From the NCBI GenBank assembly GCA_016303065.1, contig JAEDMJ010000023.1, positions 1 through 30,422 on the forward strand: a stretch of 30,422 nucleotides of DNA. The letters are read 5' to 3'. The notes under the pieces are model-generated. The model searched no databases. It saw nothing but the letters and a program-made list of their open reading frames with translations, and was not told the origin of the DNA. Shown here piece after piece: positions 1-7,459 of this stretch. The translations under genes were made by a program, and so were the position numbers. This DNA comes from Clostridiales bacterium. GTDB lineage: Bacteria; Bacillota; Clostridia; Oscillospirales; QAMX01. Within the stretch, counting starts at the first letter, position 1; each line of letters opens with the position of its first letter.

Positions 1-3
1 GAT

Positions 4-285
4 ATGGAAAAAAACGCGAAAAAACTCGCCAGGTCCGCGGAAAAGCTTCCCAACGGGAAAAAGCTTGCCGACAATCTGGGGCGGCTCCTGGAGTTTGCGG
101 AATCGGCGGAGGGAAAAAGGCTTATCGCATCGCTGGGAAAAAGCGGAACCGACAATGTGGAACGCGCCGCGCAGGCCCTTAATTCGGGAAAGACCGACGC
201 GGCGGCTGCCATGCTGAAAACGCTGCTGTCCACTCCGGAGGGGCGGGAGCTTGTGAAAAAAATCGCCGGCATAACCGGGATCTGA
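4..285 (+). CDS. Small helical protein of unknown function
   Basis: I do not recognise this 93-residue protein. It is rich in Lys, Ala, Leu and Glu, has no cysteine-rich motif, membrane segment or signal peptide, and reads as a set of short amphipathic helices. A loosely repeated pattern of the type 'small residues, E-G-(K/R)-x-L' occurs around residues 35-40 and 78-83. The ATG lies three bases from the window edge, so no ribosome binding site can be seen and the true start could be upstream. It is followed after 31 bases by another small gene on the same strand, and the three genes to position 972 form one operon-like block. The reading frame is open to a clear stop and codon use is like that of its neighbours, so I take it as real. 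Confidence 0.6.
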   Translation: MEKNAKKLARSAEKLPNGKKLADNLGRLLEFAESAEGKRLIASLGKSGTDNVERAAQALNSGKTDAAAAMLKTLLSTPEGRELVKKIAGITGI

Positions 286-316
286 AAAAAACGGAAGTTA
301 AGGAAGTGAGCACGGG

Positions 317-697
317 ATGGAGCTTGCCGACGGAAAGCTCGAAAAAATTCTGAACTCTCCCGAAACGATGGCAAAAATCGCGGAGATCGCGCGCGGGCTC
401 GGAAGCCGGAGCGGGGAAGGCGGCGAAGCCCGGACGGAAAGCGAAACCGCCGAAGCCCTTGCCCCGGATCCGCCGTTTTCGGGCGCGGCGGAAGAGACGG
501 GAATGAGCCGCGAGCTTGCTTCCGTGCTCGGGAAGGCAATGGAGGGGTTCCGCGGCGACGAGCGGCGGATCGGAATGCTTAAAGCGCTCAAACCGCTTTC
601 GGACGGAAAAAGCGCCGGGACGGTGGACAGAGCGATCCTCGCCATACGCATTGCAAAGGCAGTGAAATGTATCTTGCCGGAGGTGGGCTTACTATGA
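317..697 (+). CDS. Clostridial small protein of unknown function, helical ends with acidic linker
   Basis: The 126-residue protein has a short N-terminal helix (residues 1-31, pattern LEKILNSPETMAKI), a low-complexity Gly/Glu/Ala/Pro linker (about 32-62), and a C-terminal helical part (about 65-126) containing ERRIGMLKALKPL followed by a hydrophobic helix. From memory, this arrangement resembles short Clostridia proteins with 'sPEsm..I' at the N-terminus and 'R..lL.alkP.L' near the C-terminus, for which I know no function. An AAGGAAGTGAG-like ribosome binding site precedes the ATG. The stop codon overlaps the start of the next gene (ATGA at 694-697), so the two are probably translationally coupled. 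Confidence 0.65.
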   Translation: MELADGKLEKILNSPETMAKIAEIARGLGSRSGEGGEARTESETAEALAPDPPFSGAAEETGMSRELASVLGKAMEGFRGDERRIGMLKALKPLSDGKSAGTVDRAILAIRIAKAVKCILPEVGLL

Positions 698-972
698 TGT
701 TTGGGCACTATGAGCCGGTCGAGTGGGAAAGGATCAGCCTTAAAGACGGAAAATGGGTGCCGGCAAAAAAAGAACCGCAGGAAAAGCCGTCCGCCGCGCC
801 GCCGGGAAAGGACCTTCTCGGTTCGGTGGACTATATAAGAAACCTCATAAGGGACAACCGGGAGCTGGTGCTGCTGGTGATCGCGGTGCTGATCGTCTGC
901 GACTGCGACGACAGCGTGGAAATGCTTATCGCGCTGGCGGTGCTGCTGTACCCTTACATACTGCACACATAA
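694..972 (+). CDS. Small membrane-associated protein of unknown function
   Basis: This gene encodes 92 residues. I place the start at the ATG at 694, not the in-frame ATG at 667, because 694 overlaps the preceding stop as ATGA and is preceded by a good GGAGGTGGG ribosome binding site. The first 45 residues are polar and Pro/Lys-rich. The last 40 residues contain two hydrophobic stretches (roughly LVLLVIAVLIVC and MLIALAVLLYPYIL) separated by an acidic CDCDDS turn, which suggests a hairpin in the membrane with a cytoplasmic N-terminal tail. It is the last gene of a three-gene unknown operon and converges on the transferase gene on the other strand with only nine bases between them. Function unknown. 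Confidence 0.6.
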   Translation: MMFGHYEPVEWERISLKDGKWVPAKKEPQEKPSAAPPGKDLLGSVDYIRNLIRDNRELVLLVIAVLIVCDCDDSVEMLIALAVLLYPYILHT

Positions 973-981
973 GAAGCCGGC

Positions 982-2106
982 TCAGCCGCGGTTCTCCGTA
1001 GAAGAACCGTTTTCTCTGTTTTCCGCCTGTTCCCCGAGCTTCTTCTTCCGGAGGGTCTTTTCCCTGTGGAGAAAGAGAAAAAGCGAAAGGAGAAGTGCCG
1101 AAACGGCGATTATAATGGCAATGATCTGGCGGAAAAGATTCTGTCCGGAGATCAGAACGCTCACAAGGCCGAGGGTTGCGCTCAGACAGTAGAATATGGC
1201 GACGACCTGCTTCTGGTTTAGTCCGAGGTCGATGAGCTGTTGGTGAACATGTCCGCGGTCAGCCTTCATGGGGTTTTTTCCGTGAAGGATCCGGCGGACG
1301 ATGGAGAAAAATATGTCGAAGATCGGGATTGCGAGAACCAGAAAGGGAATTCCGAAAGAGACGAATGAATACCATTTGAACAGCCCGAGTATGCTCAGCG
1401 TTGCGAGGGTGTAGCCCAGAAACAGCGCGCCGGCGTCGCCCATGAAGATTTTTGCAGGGTTTGTGTTATAGGGGAGAAATCCCAGACAGGCGCCGCAGAG
1501 ACAGGCAATAAGTATCGCGGAGTTGGCGTCTCCGAGCTTCATCGAAATTATGAAGATCGACACTCCGGAGATAAACGACACTCCGCAGGCAAGTCCGTCA
1601 AGACCGTCGATAAAGTTGACCGCATTTGTGAGCCCGACAATCCAGATCATCGTCAGCGGGACGGAGAGGATTCCGAGGCTTATGCGTCCGCCTTCTTCGG
1701 TAAAGATGCGGAACACGTCGTTGATCCGGTCGATGCGCAGTCCGAAGAGAACCGGGACCGCGGCGATTGCAAACTGGGCCAGAAGCTTCCAGCCGGCAGG
1801 AATGTCGAATTTGTCGTCTAACGCGCCGAGAGCGGTTATGAGCGCTCCGCCGAGAAGGATTCCGAAAAGCTGGGGCGAACGATTTGCAAAGATGAGCGCG
1901 CAGACGATGAAGGCAAGGGCGATGGCGATGCCGCCCAGAAGCGGAACGGGAGTTTTGTGCATCCGGCGTTCGTCGCGGGGAACGTCGATAACATTAAGTT
2001 TGAACGCCAGCTTTCGCATGGAGGGGGTCGAGATAAGCGCGATCGCAAAAGCTGTTATAAACGCCGCTGCCGCAATTATGTAGTCTTTTTGGGAAATAAT
2101 CGGCAT
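982..2106 (-). CDS. tagO: Undecaprenyl-phosphate N-acetylglucosaminyl 1-phosphate transferase, TagO/WecA family
   Basis: This integral membrane enzyme of 374 residues belongs to the MraY/WecA/TagO family, which moves a sugar-1-phosphate from a UDP-sugar to undecaprenyl phosphate at the cytoplasmic face. In Gram-positive bacteria it starts wall teichoic acid or other envelope glycan synthesis. Family landmarks are visible: the DD pair in ALDDKFDIP (residues 97-98), NFIDGLDGL (164-172), FMGDAGALFLG (221-231) and the C-terminal HVHQQL (286-291) typical of WecA/TagO rather than MraY. About ten hydrophobic segments alternate with short loops. The ATG has an AAGGAG site about 10 bases upstream. It lies 61 bases behind trpS on the same strand, so the two are probably cotranscribed. 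The polar tail after residue 350 is Lys/Glu/Asn-rich. The substrate (UDP-GlcNAc) is inferred from the family. Confidence 0.88.
   Translation of the reverse strand: MPIISQKDYIIAAAAFITAFAIALISTPSMRKLAFKLNVIDVPRDERRMHKTPVPLLGGIAIALAFIVCALIFANRSPQLFGILLGGALITALGALDDKFDIPAGWKLLAQFAIAAVPVLFGLRIDRINDVFRIFTEEGGRISLGILSVPLTMIWIVGLTNAVNFIDGLDGLACGVSFISGVSIFIISMKLGDANSAILIACLCGACLGFLPYNTNPAKIFMGDAGALFLGYTLATLSILGLFKWYSFVSFGIPFLVLAIPIFDIFFSIVRRILHGKNPMKADRGHVHQQLIDLGLNQKQVVAIFYCLSATLGLVSVLISGQNLFRQIIAIIIAVSALLLSLFLFLHREKTLRKKKLGEQAENRENGSSTENRG
989..1013 (+). terminator. Possible terminator of the three-gene operon
   Basis: A 7-bp stem (CGGTTCT at 989-995, AGAACCG at 1003-1009) with a 7-base loop is followed by TTTT and a T-rich stretch. 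It lies inside the last codons of the convergent transferase gene, which is common for closely packed convergent genes. The stem is short, so confidence is moderate. Confidence 0.4.
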
Positions 2107-2167
2107 AAAAGAGTTTCTCCTTGGGGGATGACTGCGGCCTTGCGTGAAATCGGAGAGAAAACCGCCG

Positions 2168-3178
2168 TCAGGGCTTTTTTACGAATCCGACCTTCTTATA
2201 GACCTTTGAAAGCGTGCGTGAGGCGATCTGCGAGGCTTTGCGCGCGCCCTCGGCGTAGACGGATTCAAGATACGCCTTGTCGGCGAGGATCCGGTTCGCC
2301 TCCTCGCGGATGGGACGCAGCGTATCGCAGACGGCTTCGCCGACGGCGGGCTTGAAAACTCCGTAGCCCTTGCCGTCAAATTCGCGTTCGATCTCGTCAA
2401 AGCTCTTTCCCGTGACGCAGGAATATATGGCCATAAGGTTTGAAACGCCTTTTTTGTTTTCGGCGTCGAATCTGACGCAGGTCTCGCAGTCGGTGACGGC
2501 GCGCTTGAACTTTCGCATGATGACCTCGTCGGTGTCCTTGAGAAGAATCGAACCCGCGTCGCTGTCGTCGGACTTCGACATCTTCTTGTCGGGCTCGGTG
2601 AGGCTCATGACCTTTGCGCCGACCTTGGGAAGGACGGCTTTGGGGAGCTTGAACGTTTCGCCGTAAACGCCGTTGAAGCGGTTGGCGATATCGCGGCAGA
2701 GCTCAACATGCTGGCGCTGGTCCTCGCCGACGGGGACGATGTCCGTGTTGTAAAGGAGAATGTCGGCGGCCATGAGCACGGGGTAGGTGAAGAGCCCGCC
2801 GTTTATGTTGTCGGCGTTTTTGGCGGATTTGTCCTTGAACTGGGTCATCCGCGAAAGCTCTCCGAACATGGAATAACAGCCCAGAACCCAGGAAAGCTCC
2901 GCGTGTTCGTGGACATGGCTCTGGATATAAAAAATGCACTTTTCCGGATCGAGTCCGCTGGCAATATAATAGGCAAGCTGTTCAAGCGTGTTGCGCCTGA
3001 GAACGGCGGGATCCATGCGGATCGTTATGGAGTGCATATCGGCAATGCAGAAAATGCTGCTGTATTCGCTGCAGAGTCCGCACCAGTTTTTGATCGCTCC
3101 GAGGTATGAGCCGAGAGTGAGCGAACCCGTGGGCTTTATTGCGCTGTATTGAATCAGTTTTTTGACATTATCTTCCAT
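2168..3178 (-). CDS. trpS: Tryptophan--tRNA ligase
   Basis: This cytoplasmic class I aminoacyl-tRNA synthetase charges tRNA-Trp with tryptophan using ATP. The 336-residue length fits bacterial TrpS. The HIGH-type signature is in PTGSLTLGSYLGA (residues 16-28), with Thr where many homologues have His. The KMSKS loop is exact at residues 199-203. GEDQRQHVEL (151-160) is a hallmark of the family. I choose the ATG at 3178, which gives a normal N-terminus (MEDNVKKL) and is preceded by AAGGGTGA; the frame stays open to 3214 but that start would lie inside the leader. A sigma-A promoter is visible upstream. The leader from promoter to start is only about 50 bases, so there is no room for the T-box element that controls trpS in many Firmicutes. 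The tagO-like gene follows in the same direction. Confidence 0.95.
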   Translation of the reverse strand: MEDNVKKLIQYSAIKPTGSLTLGSYLGAIKNWCGLCSEYSSIFCIADMHSITIRMDPAVLRRNTLEQLAYYIASGLDPEKCIFYIQSHVHEHAELSWVLGCYSMFGELSRMTQFKDKSAKNADNINGGLFTYPVLMAADILLYNTDIVPVGEDQRQHVELCRDIANRFNGVYGETFKLPKAVLPKVGAKVMSLTEPDKKMSKSDDSDAGSILLKDTDEVIMRKFKRAVTDCETCVRFDAENKKGVSNLMAIYSCVTGKSFDEIEREFDGKGYGVFKPAVGEAVCDTLRPIREEANRILADKAYLESVYAEGARKASQIASRTLSKVYKKVGFVKKP

Positions 3179-3231
3179 AGAAAAATCACCCTTCACCGGC
3201 AAAGTGCAGAACAAGCCAGTTTATTTTTAGT

Positions 3232-3260
3232 ATGATAACACATAATATCCGGAATTGCAA
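3232..3260 (-). promoter_or_regulatory. Sigma-A promoter of trpS
   Basis: On the minus strand TTGCAA (3255-3260) and TATCAT (3232-3237) are separated by exactly 17 bases, and the trpS start lies about 54 bases downstream of the -10 box. The promoter diverges from the one proposed for recD2 in the same 198-base gap. Confidence 0.6.
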
Positions 3261-3311
3261 GCGTCACGAACGACAAAAAAAGACTTCGGAAGCCGTTGCG
3301 GCATATACAGC

Positions 3312-3340
3312 TTGCTTTTGGGCGTTCTTTATAGTAGAAT
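3312..3340 (+). promoter_or_regulatory. Sigma-A promoter of recD2-comF
   Basis: TTGCTT (3312-3317) and TAGAAT (3335-3340) are 17 bases apart on the plus strand, about 36 bases upstream of the recD2 start. Both hexamers deviate from consensus at two positions or fewer. Confidence 0.55.
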
Positions 3341-3376
3341 ATACGAAGAAATGATGTTCGGAGGGTTGCCGCAGGT

Positions 3377-5593
3377 ATGGAAAACGGAGAAGGTATGCTC
3401 GAGAGCCTGACGGGAGATATCGTCTCCGTCATATATTCAAACGAAGAAAACGGGTATTCGGTCATCGAGGTGGAAGTTCCCGAGGGCGCCCGGGTCACCG
3501 TCGTGGGCACTATACCATATCCCGGAGAAGGGGAAACGATTTTTGCGGAGGGAGTTTTTGTCTTTCATCCGACCTTCGGACAGCAGTTCAAGTGCGATAC
3601 GATTGAACGGGTTCTTCCTGCTGAGGCGGGAGCGATAATCCGTTATCTTTCTTCGGGGACGATAAAGGGCATCGGCCCCTCCACGGCGAGAAAGCTTGTC
3701 GAAAAATTCGGCGCATCCGTCTTTGACGTCATTAGGGACGAGCCGGAGAGGCTCACCGAGATCAAGGGCATGACGCCCGGCCGGGCAAGGAGCATTTCGG
3801 CGGAGCTGGCTTCAAAATTTGCCGTCCGGGAGCTCATGGCATTTTTTGCCGCCTACGGCATTGAAATGTACACCGCCGTGGCGGTGTACAAAAAATTCGG
3901 CGCGTCAAGCCGGGAAGTGATCACACAGAATCCGTATATACTGGCGCTCGAGCCCTTTGCCGCAGAATTCGGGCGAGTGGACCGGCTTGCATTTGAGCTG
4001 GGATTTGAAAACGAAGATTACTGCCGCGTTTCCGCGGGAATAATATACGAACTGATGTTCAACCAGAACGAGGGACATGTCTATATTCCCTTTGACCGGC
4101 TCGCCGCGGCGACCGTTCAGTTCCTCGGGGTGGATCCGGAGCTTGTAAGGGACGTTATGGAGCAGCTTGCCTCGTCGGAAAAGATCGTTTGCTGCCGTAT
4201 CGAAGGGGAGCGGGTCTGTTACCTTTCAAGGCTCTATGAGAGCGAGTGCTTTGTGGCGCAGCGGCTTGCCTTTCTTTCCTCGCTGAAGACCGGCGCGCCG
4301 AGGGGGGCGGCTGCGGCGGTGGACGAGATCGAGCGGGAAGAGGGCATACGCTTTTCCGAAAAACAGAAGGAAGCAATACTCGCGTCGGTTTCGGAAGCCT
4401 GCCTTGTGCTTACCGGCGGCCCCGGAACGGGAAAGACGACTGCGGTCAGGGGCATGGTCGAGCTTCTTGGGAGAATGGGCTCGAAAGTCGTTCTCGCCGC
4501 GCCGACAGGACGCGCCGCAAAAAGGCTCGGCGAACTGACCGGCCGGGAAGCAAAGACAATACACAGGCTTCTGGAGGTTATCTATACGGCCGACGGAACG
4601 GCTTTTTCGAGAAACGTAAAAAATCCGCTGGATGCGGACGCGGTGATCGTGGACGAGACTTCCATGGTGGATATTTCCCTTATGGCGGCGCTTATGGGGG
4701 CGATGAAATCCGGGGCGAGGCTCATACTGGTCGGGGATCCGGACCAGCTCCCGTCGGTTGGACCCGGAACGGTGCTTTCCGACATCGTCCGGAGCGGGAT
4801 CGTCCCGTGCGTCAGACTTGAAGAGATATTCCGCCAGGCCCGGGAGAGCGACATAATAATGAACGCCCATGCGGTGAACCGGGGGGAGATCCCGCGCCTC
4901 AGCGGCAACAAAAAGGACTTTTTCTTTCTCAACCGTTCGGGAGAGGCGGTGGCGGAGACGGTCGTGTCCCTCTGCGCCGAAAGACTTCCGAAAAACATGG
5001 GATTCGATATTTCCGATATCCAGGTCATCACGCCGTCGCGCCAGCACCAGAACGGTGTGACTGCCATGAATCCGGTGCTGAGGGATATACTGAACCCCCC
5101 GTCCCCGGAGAAGAAAGAGCGCGCCTGGGGCGGAGTTGTCTTCCGGGAGGGCGACCGTGTCATGCAGATCCGAAACAACTACGACATCGTCTGGAAAGGG
5201 ACGGACGACGGCGTCGGCGTTTTCAACGGCGATATGGGCGTTATCCGGCGCATCAATCCCGCCGCGGAGACTGTGACGGTCGAGTTCCCGGACAAGACCT
5301 GCGATTACGACTTCAACTCGCTGGGCGAGCTGGAGCACGCCTATGCCATAACCGTGCACAAGGCGCAGGGAAGCGAGTTCCGGGCCGTTGTGTTCGTTGC
5401 CTCGCTGCAGCGGTCGAAGCTTTTGAACCGAAATCTCTTTTATACGGCGATGACGCGGGCAAGGGAACTTTTTGTGATCGTCGGGTCGCCGGAGTCCGTC
5501 GCCGCGATGGTGAACAACCGTCAGAAGCTCAAAAGATACAGCGGGCTTCTGACCCGGCTCATAGCCGTCATGAACGGTACGGAACCATGCTGA
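3377..5593 (+). CDS. recD2: ATP-dependent DNA helicase RecD2
   Basis: The 738-residue length and layout match the RecD2 (RecD/TraA, SF1B) family found in bacteria without RecBC partners, where it unwinds DNA 5' to 3' and helps repair and replication fork maintenance. The N-terminal third contains an OB-like start and helix-hairpin-helix-like segments (IKGIGPSTARKLVEKFG near residues 94-110 and LTEIKGMTPGRA near 125-136). The Walker A motif GGPGTGKTT lies near residue 346, the Walker B/DEAD-like motif VIVDETSMVD near 424, and QLPSVGPG follows. The C-terminal helicase part has YAITVHKAQGSEF and YTAMTRAR, normal for the family. The ATG at 3377 has GGAGGG upstream; a second in-frame ATG at 3395 with GGAGAAGG close by is possible. 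Its last seven bases overlap comF. Confidence 0.93.
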   Translation: MENGEGMLESLTGDIVSVIYSNEENGYSVIEVEVPEGARVTVVGTIPYPGEGETIFAEGVFVFHPTFGQQFKCDTIERVLPAEAGAIIRYLSSGTIKGIGPSTARKLVEKFGASVFDVIRDEPERLTEIKGMTPGRARSISAELASKFAVRELMAFFAAYGIEMYTAVAVYKKFGASSREVITQNPYILALEPFAAEFGRVDRLAFELGFENEDYCRVSAGIIYELMFNQNEGHVYIPFDRLAAATVQFLGVDPELVRDVMEQLASSEKIVCCRIEGERVCYLSRLYESECFVAQRLAFLSSLKTGAPRGAAAAVDEIEREEGIRFSEKQKEAILASVSEACLVLTGGPGTGKTTAVRGMVELLGRMGSKVVLAAPTGRAAKRLGELTGREAKTIHRLLEVIYTADGTAFSRNVKNPLDADAVIVDETSMVDISLMAALMGAMKSGARLILVGDPDQLPSVGPGTVLSDIVRSGIVPCVRLEEIFRQARESDIIMNAHAVNRGEIPRLSGNKKDFFFLNRSGEAVAETVVSLCAERLPKNMGFDISDIQVITPSRQHQNGVTAMNPVLRDILNPPSPEKKERAWGGVVFREGDRVMQIRNNYDIVWKGTDDGVGVFNGDMGVIRRINPAAETVTVEFPDKTCDYDFNSLGELEHAYAITVHKAQGSEFRAVVFVASLQRSKLLNRNLFYTAMTRARELFVIVGSPESVAAMVNNRQKLKRYSGLLTRLIAVMNGTEPC

Positions 5594-6306
5594 AGCGGTC
5601 GGCGCTTTTCAGGATACTCTTTCCGTGGCGCTGCCCCGCCTGCGGAAAAATTCTGGAAGGCGATATCTGCGTTTTCTGCGCAGAGTGCATGGAGACTCTT
5701 CCGTCTCCGGAGGGCGAAAGCGGCGAGTTTTCAAAAAACGGACGCGCGGGAAAATACGTCTCCCTCTCCGCGGCGGCATTTTACTATTCCGGCGGCGTGA
5801 AGCGGGCGGTTGGCAGGTTCAAGTTTTCAAACCGCAGCTCCTACGCCGGAGCTTTTGCAAGGTGCATGGCTGCAAGGTGGCGGAGGGCGGTGAACCTTCT
5901 TCCGGACGGGGACAGGTACCGCCCGGACATTGTCACATGGATCCCGGTTTCCAAAAAGAGAAAGCGGAAAAGAGGGTATGACCAGTCGGAGCTTCTGGCA
6001 AGGGAGGTTGCGGAGCTTCTCGGCGTTCCGGCTGAGGCGGTGCTTGAAAAGACGGCGGACAATCCTCCCCAGTCGAGCCTTGACGCGTCCTCGAGAGCGG
6101 CAAACGTCATCGGAATGTACTCCGTGAAAAGCGGCGCGCCGGATATTTCGGGAAAAACCGTGCTTCTTATCGACGACGTGCTGACGACAGGAGCGACAGT
6201 GAGGGAGGCGTCTTTTGTTCTGGACTCCGCCGGACCGAAAAGAATCTGCGCCCTGTTTGCGGCAAAAACCGGAAAGGGAAGACCGTCCGAAAGGGAAAAT
6301 TTTTGA
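5587..6306 (+). CDS. comF: ComF family phosphoribosyltransferase-like protein
   Basis: This 239-residue protein belongs to the ComF/GntX family. The N-terminus carries a zinc-finger-like cysteine set (C16, C19, C28, C31, C34). The C-terminal half has a PRPP-binding-type motif, VLLIDDVLTTGAT (about residues 192-204), and the typical segment KRKRGYDQSELLARE. In competent Firmicutes ComF supports uptake and handling of single-stranded DNA; in other bacteria its role is less clear. The start codon lies inside the end of recD2 (ATGCTGA, seven-base overlap), so translation is likely coupled. The pairing with a DNA helicase fits a DNA-processing role but does not prove competence. Length is normal. 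Confidence 0.88.
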   Translation: MLKRSALFRILFPWRCPACGKILEGDICVFCAECMETLPSPEGESGEFSKNGRAGKYVSLSAAAFYYSGGVKRAVGRFKFSNRSSYAGAFARCMAARWRRAVNLLPDGDRYRPDIVTWIPVSKKRKRKRGYDQSELLAREVAELLGVPAEAVLEKTADNPPQSSLDASSRAANVIGMYSVKSGAPDISGKTVLLIDDVLTTGATVREASFVLDSAGPKRICALFAAKTGKGRPSERENF

Positions 6307-6323
6307 AGTGTGCCGCAAAACGG

Positions 6324-6352
6324 TTGAATTTGACACGGATATGTTATATAAT
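6324..6352 (+). promoter_or_regulatory. Sigma-A promoter of the mreB operon
   Basis: TTGAAT (6324-6329) and a perfect TATAAT (6347-6352) are 17 bases apart. A consensus TTGACA also overlaps the spacer but would be only 11 bases from the -10 box. The mreB start is about 56 bases downstream. Confidence 0.7.
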
Positions 6353-6408
6353 TTTAGAAGAGAAAGTGTATAACCAGAGCAATTTACAGTTACGGGAGAT
6401 TGAAACAG

Positions 6409-7437
6409 ATGTTTTCAAACGATATAGGCATTGACCTTGGAACAGCCACCATACTTGTTTATGTCAAAGGAAAGGGGATCGTTCTCCGGGAGCCCAGCGT
6501 CGTCGCGCTGAACAAGGACAACGGGCGGATGCTTTCCGTCGGAACGGAAGCCCAGCGCATGCTCGGCAGAACGCCGGGAAACATCATCGCAATACGCCCC
6601 CTTCGCGACGGAGTTATTTCAGATTACGAGGTTACGCAGAGAATGATAAAGGAGTTTATCCGGAAGGTTCTCGGCTTCCGTCTTTTCAAGCCCCGGCTCG
6701 TCATCTGCGTCCCCAGCGGGATCACTGAGGTTGAAGAACGCGCCGTTTTCGACGCGGGACTTCAGGCCGGCGCAAGACAGGTTTATCTGATCGAAGAGCC
6801 CGTCGCCGCGGCGATAGGCGCGGGGATCGACATTTCAAAGCCCAACGGAAACATGATCGTCGACATCGGCGGCGGAACGACGGACATCGCCGTCATATCC
6901 CTGGGCGGCATTGTCGAATCCACTTCAATCAAGATCGCCGGAGACCGTTTCGACGAGGCGCTTATCAAGTATATCCGCAGAAAGCACAATGTTCTCATCG
7001 GAGAGCGCACCGCGGAAGAGATCAAAATGAAAATCGGCTGCGTTTATCCCCGGCCGGAGGACATCGCCATGGACGTCAAGGGCCGCTGCCTTATGACGGG
7101 GCTTCCGAAGGTCTTTGTCGTCTCCTCAAGCGAGGTCCTTGAGGCCTTTGAGGAGGTTTCCGTCAACATCATCGAGGCCATTCACTCCGTTATGGAGCAC
7201 ACTCCGCCGGAGCTTGTGGCGGACATTTCCACCAACGGAATCACAATGACCGGCGGCGGAAGCCTTGTTTATGGCTTCGACAAGCTTATCTCCTCGCACA
7301 CGGGAATTGAGACCCACGTTGCCGAGGATGCAGTCAGCTGCGTGGCATACGGCACCGGCAAGGCGCTCGACAACCTCGCTTCCATGCAGGACGGTTCCAC
7401 GAACATCGCCCGCCGCCGCCAGATGCAGAGAGTTTAA
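6409..7437 (+). CDS. mreB: Rod shape-determining protein of the MreB/Mbl family
   Basis: This bacterial actin homologue polymerises on the inner membrane face and guides lateral wall synthesis. The 342-residue product shows the family's phosphate-1 loop (DIGIDLGTATILVYVKGKGI, from residue 4), the segment GNMIVDIGGGTTDIAVISLGGIV, and the adenosine motif GITMTGGGSLVYG. The frame also offers a TTG at 6400, but only the ATG at 6409 is correctly spaced (about 10 bases) from GGGAG and gives the standard MFSxDIGIDLG N-terminus. mreC and mreD do not follow; murC does, 22 bases later. A lone copy of this sort may be an Mbl-type paralogue, so the mreB symbol is family-level. Wall-related neighbours fit the assignment. 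Confidence 0.92.
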   Translation: MFSNDIGIDLGTATILVYVKGKGIVLREPSVVALNKDNGRMLSVGTEAQRMLGRTPGNIIAIRPLRDGVISDYEVTQRMIKEFIRKVLGFRLFKPRLVICVPSGITEVEERAVFDAGLQAGARQVYLIEEPVAAAIGAGIDISKPNGNMIVDIGGGTTDIAVISLGGIVESTSIKIAGDRFDEALIKYIRRKHNVLIGERTAEEIKMKIGCVYPRPEDIAMDVKGRCLMTGLPKVFVVSSSEVLEAFEEVSVNIIEAIHSVMEHTPPELVADISTNGITMTGGGSLVYGFDKLISSHTGIETHVAEDAVSCVAYGTGKALDNLASMQDGSTNIARRRQMQRV

Positions 7438-7459
7438 TGACCGGAAACGGAGCCGACTT

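Noticed and set aside
298..966. Minus-strand ORF of 222 codons opposite the first operon
   Set aside because: The plus-strand genes have ribosome binding sites and overlapping start/stop codons; the antisense protein is Ser/Arg/His-rich shadow sequence.
3179..3376. T-box riboswitch upstream of trpS
   Set aside because: The distance from promoter to start is only about 50 bases, too short for a T-box; no T-box signature sequence was seen.
4226..5359. Minus-strand ORF of 377 codons opposite recD2
   Set aside because: It lies fully within a clear RecD2 gene; its composition (His/Arg-rich) is typical of a shadow frame.
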